Part shown: one piece after another, positions 43,201-58,200 of the stretch
Layout: each line of letters starts with the position of its first letter
How positions within the stretch are numbered: the first letter of the stretch is position 1
Assembly: GCA_945910005.1 (NCBI GenBank)
Contig: OX246744.1
Span: 39,880,274 to 39,944,273 of the forward strand
Reading direction: 5' to 3'
Length of the DNA: 64,000 nucleotides
Source of the DNA: Isoperla grammatica
Taxonomy: Eukaryota > Arthropoda > Insecta > Plecoptera > Perlodidae
Notes under the pieces: model-generated
The model's input: the letters and a program-made list of their open reading frames with translations, nothing else
The model's database searches: none
Told to the model about the DNA's origin: nothing
Made by a program: the position numbers and the translations under genes

Positions 43201-46200
43201 GATCGCTTGAAGCTAGGCGAGGCTTCCAGCCAATCACAGTTGTTGACAGCCTCGCCCACAGCATCAGCCTGTAACATGGGAGTATCATTAGCATTGACCG
43301 CTTGAAGCTCGGCGAAGCTTCCAGCCAATCACAGTTGTAGACAGCTTCGCCCACAGCATCAGCCTGTAACATGGGAGTATCATGAGCATTGACCGCTTGA
43401 AACTCGGCAAGGCTTCCAGCCAATCACAGTTGTAGACAGCCTCGCCCACAGCTGCAGCCTGTAACATAAGAATATCATGAGCATTGACCGCTTGAAGCTC
43501 GGCAAGGCTTCCAGCCAATCACAGTTGTAGACAGCCTTGCCCACAGCATCAGCCTGTAACATGGTAGTAGAATGAGCATTGACTGCTTGAAGCTCGGCGA
43601 GGCTTCCAGCCAATCACAGTTGTATAAAGCCTCGCCCACAGCTGTTGCCTGTAACATGGGAGTATCATTAGCATTGATCGCTTGAAGCTAGGCGAGGCTT
43701 CCAGCCAATCACAGTTGTTGACAGCCTCTCCCACAGCATCAGCCTGTAACATGGTAGTAGAATGAGCATTGACTGCTTGAAGCTCGGCGAGGCTTCCAGC
43801 CAATCACAGTTGTAGACAGCCTTGCCCACAGCATCAGCCTGTAACATGGTAGTAGAATGAGCATTGACTGCTTGAAGCTCGGCGAGGCTTCCAGCCAATC
43901 ACAGTTGTATAAAGCCTCGCCCACAGCTGTTGCCTGTAACATGGGAGTATCATTAGCATTGATCGCTTGAAGCTCGGCGAGGCTTCCAGCCAATCACAGT
44001 TGTTGACAGCCTCGCCCACAGCATCAGCCTGTAACATGGGAGTATCATTAGCATTGACCGCTTGAAGCTCGGCGAAGCTTCCAGCCAATCACAGTTGTAG
44101 ACAGCTTCGCCCATAGCATCAGCCTGTAACATGGGAGTATCATGAGCATTGACCGCTTGAAGCTCGGCAAGGCTTCCAGCCAATGACAGTTGTAGACAGC
44201 CTCGCCCACAGCATCAGCCTGTAACATGGGAGTATCATGAGCATTGACCGCTTGAAGCTCGGCGAGGCTTCCAGCCAATCATGGTTGTTGACAGCCTCGC
44301 TCACAGCCGCAGCCTGTAACATGGGAGTATCATAAGCATTGACCGTTTGAAGCTGGGAAAGCCTTCCAGCCAATCACAGTTGTAGAGAGCCTCGCCCACA
44401 GCATCAGCCTGTAACATGGCAGTATCATGAGCATTGACCGCTTGAAGCTCGGCGAGGCTCCCAGCCAATCACAGTTGTAGACAGCCTCGCTCACAGCTGT
44501 AGCCTGAAACATGGGAGTATAATGAGCATTGACTGCTTGAAGCTCGGCGAGGCTTCCAGCCAATCACAGTTGTAGCGAGCCTCGCTCACAGCATCAGCCT
44601 GTTACATGGTAGTATCATAAGCATTGACCGCTTGAAGCTCGGCGAGGCTTCCAGCCAATCACAGTTGTTGACAGCCTCACCCACAGCATCAGCCTGTAAC
44701 ATTGAAGTATCATGAGCATTGACCGCTTGAAGCTCGGCGAGGCTTCCAGCCAATCACAGTTGTAGACAGCCTCGCATACAGCTGCAGCCTGTAACATGGA
44801 AGTATAATGAGCATTGACCGCTTGAAGCTCGGCGAGGCTTCCAGCCAATCACAGTTGTAGACAGCCTCGCCCACAGCTGCAGCCTGTAACATGGGAGTAT
44901 CATGAGCATTGACTGCTTGAAGCTCGGCGAGGCTTCCAGCCAATCACAGTTGTAGACAGCCTCGCCCACAGCTGCAGCCTGTAACATGGGAGTATCATGA
45001 GCATTGACCGCTTGAAGCTCGGCAAGGCTTCCAGCCAATCACAGTTGCAGACAGCCTCGCCCACAGCTGCAGCCTGTAACATGGGAGTATCATGAGCATT
45101 GACCGCTTGAAGCTCGGCGAGGCTTCCAACCAATCACAGTTGTAGACAGCCTCGCCCACAGCTGCAGCCTGTAACATGAGAGTATCATGAGCATTGACCG
45201 CTTGAAGCTCGGCGAGGCTTCTAGCCAATCACAGTTGTAGACAGCCTCGCCCACAGCTGCAGCCTGTTACATGGGAGTATCATGAGCATTGACCGCTTGA
45301 AGCTCGGCGAGGCTTCTAGCCAATCACAGTTGTAGACAGCCTCGCCCACAGCTGCAGCCTGTAACATGGGAGTATCATGAGCATTGACCGCTTGAAGCTC
45401 GGCGAGGCTTCTAGCCAATCACAGTTGTAGACAGCCTCGCTCACAGCTGCAGCCTGTTACATGGGAGTATCATGAGCATTGACCGCTTGATTCTCGGCGA
45501 GGCTTCCAGCCAATCACAGTTAGACAGCCTCGCCCACAGCTGCAGCCTGTACGATGGGAGTATCCTAAGCATTGACCGCTTGAAGCTCGGCGAGGCTTCC
45601 AGCCAATCACAGTTGTAGACAGCCTCGCTAACAGCTGCAGCCTGTAACATGGGAGTATCATGAGCATTGACCGCTTGAAGCTCGGCGAGGCTTCCAGCCA
45701 ATTACAGTTGTAGACAGCCTCGCCCACAGCTGCAGCCTGTTACATGGGAGTATCATGAGCATTGACCGCTTGAAGCTCGGCGAGGCTTCCAGCCAATCAC
45801 AGTTGTAGACTACCTCGCTCACAGCTGCAGCCTGTAACATGGGAGTATCATGAGCTTTGACTGCTTGATTCTCGGCAAGCCTTCAGCCAATCACAGGCGT
45901 TCATCGCCTCGCCCATAGCTGTAGCCTGTAACATGAAAGTAATAATTGTTGCATTGTTGTATGTGATACAGCGAGTAGGTAGATGTGCATTTCTTATTAT
46001 TTATACTTGCCTGAAATTGAGTAGCTTGTGTGAATACAATGTCCATACATGCTGATAATAAAAATTGTCCACTTACCAGATCTGTGAGAATATTTGCTTT
46101 GTAGTTAAAAAGAAAGCTTAGGATCAGCGCCTCACCAGAAAAAGCAAACTGAACGATCTCTAACAACCCTATATCTTTAGCCTGGAAAAGAGAAAGCTTT

Positions 46201-49200
46201 CTTAAATGGAGAAGATAGAAGGCAAAGGCAAAGGCTAAGGCTAAGGCTTAGTCTAAGTCTAGGTATAAGTCTGAGTCTAAGTTGCGAAATCGTGAGGTCG
46301 CGAAGTCGCGACTTAAGTCCACAGAGGAGTGGTGTCCAAAGGGTGGATTTTGCTGATTTTGTGACCATGTGTTTTTTGTTTACAGCCGAACCAATAAACA
46401 AATTACAATTAAGATTTCAGATTCGTGTTAGGAATGACAAAGTTAGTTTTATTCATATTTTGTGAACTCCAATATTGCCAAGAAATAATAATTTTGATTT
46501 TTGGGTTATGTCCCTAAAATGGTCAAATCTTACCGTTTTACAAAAAATCATCAAACATTAGCTGTTAGCATAATACATTTTAAGTAAAACTAAGGTGTTG
46601 CTCTCTTCTCAATTCCAGGGTGTGGCACCCAGGGCTGCCCAGTGGTTGCATGTTTCTGTTGATTCAATTATTAAAATGTTTGTTTACAGCCAAACCAATT
46701 AACATGTTGCCAAAATGATTTTAGATTCGTATTAAGAATAAAAAGTTAGTTTTAGCCATATTTTTGGAACTCACATATTGCCCGGAATTCAAACTTATGA
46801 TTTTTTTGGTTATGTCCCTAAAATGGTCAAATCTTACCGTTTTACAAAACAAAAAATCTTCTAAAATTAGATAGTACTATATATGTTTAGTAAAAATTAG
46901 GTTGTGCGCCATTTTTAAGGACGTGGGTGTGGCATTCAGAGGTGCCCAGATTTTGCAATTTTTTGTTTTTTCGAGCCTTACGGATAAATCAAACAGAGTT
47001 TTGATTCCAAATCAGTGTTAAAGGCCCACTAAGCTTAAATATACATTTCGAGTCATTAGACGCTGACGCTCTTCTTACGTAAGTTAAAATGAAAAAGTCC
47101 CACCGCTCAGCGAGACTTCGTTCGCCCTACAGCGCAGGTTTCGTTTTGTCTGTGACGTAGACCGATAGGGGTTCGATCGTGTTGCTGATATCCCCATTAA
47201 AATTGAACGCGAGAAACAACGTCTCACTTCCACGTCTCATAACTCACTCAATTCTGGCCCGATTTCCAAATGAGTGACATCGACGTAATCTGTAAATCAT
47301 TGTGATTATTGTGAGTGGTTGTTCTTGTCGATTCTGACATATGTGAAGTTTTTTTGATGATGGAAACAAAAGCTTGTAATCGCCCGCCCGCTTATAGCAT
47401 GTGCTATACCGAGTCCACGCATAAGGCTTCAAACGACCGACTCAATTGTAATACGACGATTGAATTTGGTATCAATTTCCGTATCAAACTGTCATCTTTC
47501 GTTCCATGGAAACAGGTTTTAGCTGTACCCACAAACAAATTACCTACGACATGTTATTTGAAGCAGTGTTGTCGCAATGAGCCGGGCGTATCGAGAAAGC
47601 ACGCATGATTTTAGCGGGCGTGCGATTGCAAGGTTTTATTTCCATTATCAAGAAAACCTCGCATATTATCAGAATTGATAAGAACAACCACACACAATTA
47701 TCACAATGATTTACAGATTACGTTGATGTCTCTCATTTGTAAATCGGGCCACAATTGAGTGAGTTATGAGACGTGGAAGTGAGACGTTGTTTCTCGCGTT
47801 CAATTTTAATGGGGATATCAGCCACACGATCGAACCCCAATCGATCTACGTCACAGACCAAACGAAACCTGCCCTGCAGGGCGAACGAAGTCTCGCTGAG
47901 CGGTGGGACTTTTTCACTCGACTTATTTAAAAGCGTCAGCGTCTAAAGTCTTGATATGTATGTTTGGGTTTAGTGGTCCTTTAAGAATGTCACAGTTAGC
48001 TTTGTCCGTATTTTTAAATGTGCTTAATGTGTGTGTGTGTGTTAATTAAAATGTGTTTAAAAGTAAATGTGCCCAAAAATATAAATTTTGATAATGAGGT
48101 AATTGTCTCCAAAATGAAAACCAATGGCCGTTTGAACCATAAATCTACAATAAACTGTATACAGTGCCCCCAATTGGTATTTGTAAATAAATAAACTTGT
48201 TAAGTGGTCGCTGTGGTTCTTATGGGTGGCTGAAGTGTGAATTTTTTTTAACGAAAGTTTTTTTCTGTAACCAAACTTATAAGTTTATTTAAATTCTGAC
48301 TTCATATTCGTTTTTAGAATGACAACGTGAGTAATAAGCAAATTTCATTTTCGAAATTTTCCGCAAAATATTGATTACCCCAAAATCAAAATCAAACTTT
48401 TGGAATAATTTCCCCCTGACCTGGTAAAAAGTGATATTTGTCCATAGATCTTTTAAAGCTGGTATAAAGTACACTTAATTTATAAACACAATTACAAGTT
48501 TGTTAATTGAACTGTTATGAGAGGGTGCAGGCGGGGGAGGAGGGTCAAATGGGATTTATTAGATATTTTAGTTATTAATTTATTATTTGATACAGTTGAT
48601 TTTGTAGATATATTTGATTCCTTGATTTTGTAGTGTATTTGCTTTTATGTAGATCGTCAACGTAAAGTCAAAGGTTGCTTCATGTGTTCAAGACGCTAGT
48701 TTTAGTTTTGTCTCTTGATTGTTCTGTCGACGGTTACTTTCTTGCATACTCAAACCGACTGAGAGACTACATCAAATCTTGATTTGAACTAACAACAAAA
48801 ACCAAACAAAAATGATGATGATTTGATGTTTAATAAACATCAAATCTTAATCTTGATTTAAGATTTTTATAAATAGAAGTTTCTATTTTGGTTCGGTTGC
48901 AGCATCATCTATCTATACTTTTTTATTTTACTTGTATATTACTTTGTTACTTGTGTGTGTAAGTGACCGTAGTAAACGTGGCCAAAAACAGGGCTTATCT
49001 TATAGCCAGAAATCTGTGAATTGTTTGTGGGTGTCCGCGTTTCATTGTCAGCAATATTTGATCATAATGTATCATGCAAAATGGGGTTCTGACCAACAGT
49101 ATTTTCTTCGATGTCCCGTAATGAGTACGCGCCCAATACATTTTTAGAGATAACAAGCATTTCATTTTCTCGTTTATAATATAAACTATTGAAATGGGTA

Positions 49201-52200
49201 CTAAGATTTTCACAGTGTTCTATATCCAAGTCGATTTTTTTCGATAGTTTGAAGCATCGATCCTGATGGCTAACACTTTTTCCAGATCACAAGCAATTCA
49301 GTACCGCGTGTACACTAAAGAAACTAGGCACTCACATCACATCTTGGTATCAAATTGAATTGTTTTGAATGATCCTCGCCATTGTGCTTTAAGGACAATA
49401 CGCCTACTGAATAACATTCACGCATAATAAATTTCAATTTTTAATACTCCACACAAATTGCGCACTATGTGGATGATATTTATTTTAGTTTACAAACAAT
49501 TTTGAACTCCGCGTATTTTTGGCCTCGTTTCTTATTGTGCTCCAATACACGTTCTGTTGTATGATTTTAAATGCACCAAGCATACTTTAAATTATTACTT
49601 TTGGTCTCGATTTCATATTTTAGTTACACAAACTTACATCTCAAATTACTATACATCACTTTAAAACAATTATTTTATTATATTTGTCTTTTGCGTTGCA
49701 TTTAAAACAAGTGAACGGTAAACCAGCACTCTCTGATAAGGCAAGGTAGTTTACACTATGTTACGTGCTACAGTCACTTTACACAATCATGAACAAAGTT
49801 CTACAAATTATGAGAAAACATTAAGCACGAAATCTACAATGTTACTTAGTTCTCGAGTAAACCATGTTATGGGCATAACTTTTGAATAGTACGGTACTAC
49901 CCCTCTCACCCCTCACCACAGAGATAAGCAGATGACTGGCGTAGGTAAGGATAACGAGACAGTTGGAGCACCGGTTTGAAACAAGCATAGGAGAAGCTGC
50001 AGTTGTACTGGTATAGTTCGAGTCTCATCCACCCAGCGCGCCACATGAGACGGTATAGAAGTGCACTGCTATGCTTCTAGATGCCTATTGGCCGTTAATT
50101 CACACTTTCACGTAATTGGCTGACAAATTTAATTTGAAGGATTGTCAACTGACAAACAATTACACTTGCCAATTTCAACATCTATTGTCCCGTGTCCGTG
50201 TGACGGTGAATTGTGAAACACTGGTCAGTGGTCAGCTCATTACGCCTAGCGCACATCAATTTTTTAGTTGTTATGGTGATAAAGTGAAGTGATAAGTGCA
50301 GTGAAGTGGTGATGAAGTGATAATTATTTTGGTAATAAATAACATAAACAGACATAACCTTGAAACTTGCCTAGGGCCTATAGGCCTATATGGTGCGTTG
50401 TTATTTGAATTTCGTTCTTATTTTAAACGTCATTAAACAAAAATCTTATATTTACCCTAGGCCTATTTCATGAAGCATGTTTTATATCCTTATTATCTCA
50501 TGATTCAATGCTGATTTCAATGTACACATTATGGCTAGGTAGGCCTAGCCTAGATGGGCTGAGGCCTTATGCCTAGGCCTACATTATCTGGACTTGGTAA
50601 CATTAATCACATCCATATGCAGCCCTAGCCCTACGCCTAGCCTAGGGCCTATGTTTACATTGAAATGCTGCTCATTTCCCTTCCTTCCTTTCTGATATTA
50701 ATTATATAGTTTTAGGACTAATTATAATTGAAGTGTTGCCTAGCAGGGCGTAGCCCTAGTGCCTTGCCATCAATGCCCTTGGACTTGCAGTTCAATTTAT
50801 CTTGAATGCAAGATGATAATAAGGTCCTTGCTCTGTGTATAAAGTAACACGTTTTAAATGCAATAAAAGTGTAAACATCTAATATTGCTATGTAAATGTA
50901 GCACTTGAGCAAAAAAGCTTAAGGCGGGACAACACTGAAAATCTCATTATTTAAAAAAAAAAAATCAATTTACAATTTTTTTTATTTAATTGTTTTAACT
51001 ATTAACAATCGATTCAAAACACAAAGTTAATTATATATTTCATATAAAATACTCATATCTATATTCTTGTGGATGTATGCGCTGCGTATTTGCCCTAAAA
51101 TGCGAGCAAAGACAGTTTTTGTTGTGATTTTTCAGGAAGAATTTTTCCTACACAATACAGTATGGAGAAATTCATATCTTCTAAACTGGTCACCTAAATC
51201 TTATAATATTTTTTGTGTATGTTCTCCAATGCCATTAAGATAAAACGATGCATGGCCAAGTTCGTATCTATGTAAAAAGTATTTTTTTTCATTAAAACAT
51301 TTTTATTTTTATTTTTTTATAAAAATGTTAAAAGTAAAAAATGTATAGCCATCATAAAAAACACAGGTTCAAAGTGGTGATGCATCATTTAATTGCTTGT
51401 CTGCATAACTTCAAATAACACTTTACAAAAGTTGATTATCTCAATTGGTTCTCATGTAATCGCTTTCCCGGTGTGCATTGTTGTAATAACAACAACAATG
51501 TCAATAACAATAGAAATGTAAATATATATAAAAAAAAAAAATTCAATAACTTTGGGTAAGTGTTTGGTGTGTTCAACAAGTTTCAGTTTAATTGTTGCCA
51601 TAGAGCAGAAGTTCGGATTTTCAGTGTTGTCCCCCCTTAAATCATAATAATAATAATTTTATAAATCGCAAATACAAAAGATTCCTACGTTACCGGCCTA
51701 GCGCCGTAGATCGAGTCGCAACCGCCAGGAAGCAGCACAACACTACAACCGAAAATTAACGTTGAGTTGCGCATCTTACCGAAGGTAATCATCTTAGTAT
51801 CCTTGAGTTGGAGTCGAGCGATCGTCCGAGCATTACCTCGATTGAGGGAAGTGATTGCGTGTGCACGTAGAGGAAACCTAGTCGACGGCGGAGCTACTGA
51901 GACTGTTGTGACAGTTGCTTACATTCACTACGTTTACCACGGTCCTCAATACAAATTGAACGAAAACGGCTCGACTTCCAAACGATTTGACTTCAAGTGT
52001 TTACCACTAAACGAAAACGCTGTTCCTCGATTCGATATTAATACGACATCTTTGTTGTGCACCCTAACCTACAAATGTGCTGAGTTTAAAGTTGTTTGTA
52101 GAGGAGCATTTCACGTCATTTTACTGAACAGATAATAATTATGCCTAGTTATGAAATAGTATAATGTAGATGATAGGACCTTGTGGATCAGTATTTGGTG

Positions 52201-55200
52201 TCTGCAATCCAAAAAATAAATCATTGAGGCGGTGTTAAACCGTTTTCAACCGTATGAAAGTCGAACCGCATTACTCAACTCAATCTGCTTTCGATTGAGG
52301 ATTGACCCCAATGCGAATTGGTGGTGTTAATCAAGCATTTGAAGCCGATTTGAAGTTGAGCCGTGTTCGTTCAATGCGTATTGAGGCCCGTGGTAAACGT
52401 AGTGTATGTCTGCACTAGTGTCTTGGACGGAAGGAAGTATTCCTTGAACGAACATTAACAAGTGCTACAGGAGATTGACTGTTGTTCCGATACTCGGAAC
52501 ATTTACCAGAACAACGAAATACGACTTCGACGGCTGCTGATTCCTGGCGTGACGGACGGACGCCTGGGGACGGTTCTGGCGAGCTGGCGCATCCCGGACA
52601 CACCCCCTACCCGGCCTGATTCACCCTATACCGGAGAGAAGGCTGAGGCTACGGCTGATAAGTACTCCTGAACACTTTATTAAATTAAACGTTATTCATT
52701 ATAATCATCCCGTTGAATATTATTCTATTATCTTATTTTGTGTGTGAATATTATCGCTTAATATCACCCTGCAATTATTATTGTTGTTGTTGTTGTAACC
52801 TTGGTACCGGTACTGATATAAGTCAATGGTTATATTTAGGTGCCAGTGGCTTTATCTATTACACTATTAATTATCATCATCATAATATTGAATAAGTATT
52901 ACATTATCTATCTTTGTCACAGAATGATATTTATATTCTTATCGTTGTTATTATTTCTATTGTTGTTATTTATAATGTCACCGTGCGATAACTACGGTTA
53001 GTCATTTTATTCCTTGTCATTGGATTAGGATTATTTATAGTATACTGGGCCTGGATTCACAAAGATGCGTAACTCTAAGTTGTCCTAAGTTAGGCAAATC
53101 TTAGCTAGATAAATCAAGATAAATCATGTCTAGGTATTAATACACATTCACAAATCAAATATTATAAGTTAAATTGTTCATATTTTATTATATTTTATCT
53201 TTATAACATTGCAGAATGACAAATTGGTGATTTATATCACTAAGATTTGCCTAAACTAGGACGTCTTAGCACTTAGGCACCTTTGTGAATCTGGGCCCAG
53301 GTGTTTAATTTTGTAAGGCATTCGCGTTGTCAGTGGTACCAACCCAAGAACACTGATACCTGATACTGTCTATCTGTCACTATATTTGTATCATTGTTAA
53401 TCGTTTCCATCTATCGTTACTAATACCCATGTTAACATTATTATCATTAATTACATTTATTAAGTACCATCTAGTCTTATCATTATTAGCATATACAATT
53501 GTGACAGCCTCTCTCTATGGTTTCTTGTTTTTCCCACATTGCCTTAAAAAAACAAGTGGAGCCCTACCAGTTCACATATATGTCTCTCGTCAGGATACTC
53601 CTGAGCCTGACCCACCCCCCACCACTGCAGCTAGCCGGCACTCGATCCCCATCGAGTATTTTCTGCTGTGGGCACGTAGCAATCACTAGTCACTACCGAC
53701 TGAAAATTGAGAGTACTCTTTACCAAGTAACTAATCATCATGAGCATACGCATACAATCATTTGCCTGGTAACGAGTAGGGATTTATGAAATGGTTCGTT
53801 TACAGCTACGCGTTGCAAGCGTTGAGTTGAGAGCAAAGCGAGGGCGCGAGGTTCGCGTTGGCCTGTTTGCTGAGACGCGAGGCGAGGGAAATCATAAATA
53901 GGCCTAATAACAGTATGGCGGAACAGCAGCATGAGTACAAAGTTCGTTGAATCTTCGCCGTAGGAATATAATGACATGGTTTCACCTAAATAAAACATTT
54001 CTTGACCAATCAGAGTGGTTTGCTTATGACGTCCACTGTATTCTTAAAGACGTGCATTTGATTTATCGAAAAGCCAGAAAACTATACTAGGAAATGAGGT
54101 TAGGAGTCCACAAGTTTTAACCGTAGACATATGGTTTTTACATGAAGTCGCTTCAAACTTTCGATGTACCTCTGTCTCGTATTGCGGCCTTATTAAAAAT
54201 AATAACATTGTTCAGGGAAGAAGTTATCTCTGAAGATGCATGTTTATTACTTTGAGGTAACATTCAATTGGGTACGCACATCTTACGTAACAGCCGAACT
54301 ACAACAATGGAATAAATCAATTGAACTGGTGGACAAACAACAAGCCGTCAAAGTAATATCTTTGCAAATAATGAGGAGAAACTATTAGTTGTAACGATAG
54401 TAACTGCTCGCCAGTTAAAATTTATGTTAAGTAATGGACAGCAACTATCTGAAAGTTTGTAAACGTTCTGAACGTTTGTTTTTTCCAACTTCAGAACTTC
54501 ATATTTTTTTGACAGCTTGCTTGTCCATCGGTTCAATTCATTTGTTTCATTGTTGTGTTTTGGTGTTGTGCGTACCCTATTGTCAAGTCCTAGAACCCTA
54601 GGCCTAGTTGTGCACTGCCACTTGATACGTGTTCGGTAAACAATCGAGGTGGCCGTGGGGAGACGTGACGCGAGAAAACATAAACTTGAACCATGTCTGG
54701 CGCGAAAAGTTTACACTCGCGAGCTTGCGTGAAACTCGGCAGCTGATTGGAGCTCGCGCCTTCGCTTCGCTCCCAACGCTAAGCTGTAAACCCATCATTA
54801 TGTACGCATTGTGACTTAACCTAAAAATTAAATCATGACCCCTTCCCCCCAACCCCCTCCAAAAGCTCATAACAGACAAGTTTATGCGTTAAATGCGACA
54901 AGTTAATTCAAATAAAAGCAATACAATTACATATAATTTAACCATTTCAATATATTATAGATCTAAGCTACACAACTGGGTCTTTTCCAACTGTTTTTAA
55001 AAAGGCAGTAATAATACCCATTCACAAAAAAGGTGAGAAAACACTTGTTAGTAACTACAGACAGACCTATATCTCTAATAAGTAATATGGCGAAAATACA
55101 TGAAAAATGTATTTAAACACGATTTTATGAATACTTCGAAGCTAACAAAACTCTATCGCCAAATCAATTCGGGTTTAGAAAGGGGTTAAGTACACAAAAT

Positions 55201-58200
55201 GCAATCCATACACTGACAGATAGCATCACCTCACTTTTAGATGTAGGAAACAAACCATTAGCAATATTTATCGATTTAGCCAAAGCATTCGACACAGTGT
55301 CTCACATACTGCTACTAAAGAAACTAGAAAAGTATGGAATCAGAGGCATGGCTCTTCAACTGAACAAAAATTTTCTATACGATAAAGAGCAATATGTAAA
55401 AATTAACAAAACCCTCAGAAACTCCACAGTTATTAAGTATGGCATCCCTTAAGGTACGGTTATAGGACCATTATTTTTTTACGATGATTATAAATGATCT
55501 GTGCAATGTTAAATTAAAATGCAAAATCATAGCCTTTGCTGTCGATACTGTTCTAATTTTTTCAAGTAATAACTGGAAATGCACGTACAAAACAGCTGAA
55601 ATCGAGATGGGGAAAGTAAAAATGTGGCTTGATAAAACTTACTTACACTAAACGAAGATAAAACTTTGCATATTGCATTCTCACACTCAAAAAGGGGCCA
55701 ACCAGAAAATGAACTACTCAAGATAAATTCCAACACCTTTCATAAAAACTCTATTGTTTCCAACTGTAACAAAATTCAAAAAGTTTATCACACACAATAC
55801 CTTGGTGTAACAGTTGACAAATATTTAAAATGGGACTGCCACATGAAAACTTTATGCAAAAAATAAAGGAATTCACTCTATAAATATTATACTTTTAGAA
55901 ATGTTCTAACCTTTTCTTCTCTGAAAATGGTATATTATGCTCTAACACAATAAATACTTGAGTATGGAATAATTGACTGTGGGGGGGGGGGGGGGACATA
56001 TTATCAGCTCTTGATACCACTCATAACCACTAAAAAATGGATTCTAAAAGTGATTGTGAAATAAACAATCCATTACCCAACTTTAAATCTATATAATGAA
56101 TGCAAAACCGTGGCATTCGTAAATTATATGTAAAAAATCTGGTAAAATACGTCCATAAGCATATCAACTCATTTACAAAAATAACTCATTTATCACAAAC
56201 TAGAAACAAAAATAAAAACAATCTTGAAATTCCTAGAACCAACAACGCACTAGCTCAAAAACAAGTGGGATTTCTTGGCCCAAAATTATACAATACCATA
56301 CCTGTAGAAGTACGCTCGTGTTCAGCATTACATAGATTTAATTTCTTGATTGAAAAATGGATTTTTAAGGAGCCTAATGACAAAATAGAGAAAATTATAA
56401 ACCTAAAGTATTTTAAACAACACGACATACAAATTGAATCCGTAGAATAAATGAAACCGTAGAATTAATCCCTTTAAATATCCCATTTCGTTGGTAAAAT
56501 TTCAAATCGGTTATACGTAATTGTTCTCTTGTCTTTTCACATCTTTAAATTAAGACTTTAGTTTAGGCTACTTTTTTTTATTACTTCTATTTATTCTTAG
56601 GAAGAAAAAATGTATAAATTCACATTACTGCATTATATATTATACAACTATAGCCAGGGGTCGAAATTAACGCTCGCCCGCTCGCCCGAGGCTAGTAAAA
56701 ATCTTATTTCATTAGCCCGACGGGCGAGTACGTTTTCCAGAGCTTACAATTGCCGTTCAAAAAATAATAATATTTCGCGATATAATATTTCATAATATAA
56801 TCTGACAATTTTAAATTTAAAAACCTGGCCAAAATCGGAAGAAAATCGAGAAACGTTTGGAGACGGCCAAATTGAAAACTTGCAAAAGCTCTTTAGTGAG
56901 ACACTTGTAAATCACGGAGTCGACATTGCAGCGCTAAGTGTTGAATGGGAAATGTTTAAATCCAAGGTTCTGAAGCTGGAAACAGGTCAAACTAATGAGG
57001 TTTGCCCTGCATTGCTGTCAAAGGAAATGGGCCAATCAAACTTAAATAGATTTTTTCTTTTGTTGCTTATTCTCCCAACAACTTAAGTAGAGTGTGAGCG
57101 TGGCTTTTCTCACACGAAAAAAATTAAGTCTGATTGGCGGAGCAAATTGGCAACTAAAACAATGTGTGACATTTTGCGCATGTAATTGATGAAAACGTCG
57201 ATAGAAAAGTTTGATCCTAAACCAGCAATTGAATTGTGGATAGCAGGTGCATTACGCCAAAAACGACCAGATAATAAAACATTCAAGAAGAGGCGGGTTG
57301 AGAAAAGCACTGACAGTTTGCCAACATCTGGGGAAGAAGAAGATGAAGAAAATGATGATGATGAAAAAGGAGTAGAAGAAGATGAAGAGCAGCTGGAGGA
57401 GGAGTGTCTGCAATAAGTCAGTATATAAAATTGAAGGTGTGAGTGTGACTGTTACCTGTTGATATCCGAGAGTTACATTGAAGAGGGAATAAGGACAATG
57501 TGTTTTTAAGTTTTTGTAGCTTGTTATATGAGCAGTTATTTTATTATATGTGGGGGCCAGAGGTGTGTATTCAAGTAAAAAATATAGTAATTTTCATAAA
57601 TGTGTTTACAGATGGATACAGACTACAGCAGTATATATCTCACGCTAAGTTACAATGCATCTTTTTTAATATCATATCATCATATAATTTCCTATTTACA
57701 GTAGAACATACAAAAAATAAAAACCTTTTCATTTAGGCCAACAGGTTTATTATGGTAAACAATATTTCCCACTCACTCCCTAGTCCCCCATAAAAACACG
57801 TCAAACCTGGCGAATATTGTGAGTTTTGACCCAAAACTTTCATGTATGAATAATGATCGTTTTACATCAATATAACCTATTTCATTACGGGCTAGTAAAA
57901 ATGGTCTCGGGCTAGAGAACTATTGATGCAACTAGCCCGGAGGGCTAGTGGCCAAAAAAGTTAATTTCGACCCCTGACTATAGCACAACATGGTAACAGC
58001 AACATCCTATTTCAAATGTTTTTTTACCAGAGACACCTTTAATAACGCCATTATGTCATGGTATGTAGAGTATGTATTATTTTAGTTTAGTTCATAGTTA
58101 TATTAGAAGTAGGCAAAATTCATAAGGTACACACGCACAAGTCATATAACTTAAGTGTGTATACCTAAATGCAACAACTTAAAAATAATGTTTCTGTACT

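Noticed and set aside
51767..52135. 122-residue frame as a gene
   Set aside because: It runs across the inverted end of a MITE and shows no domain.
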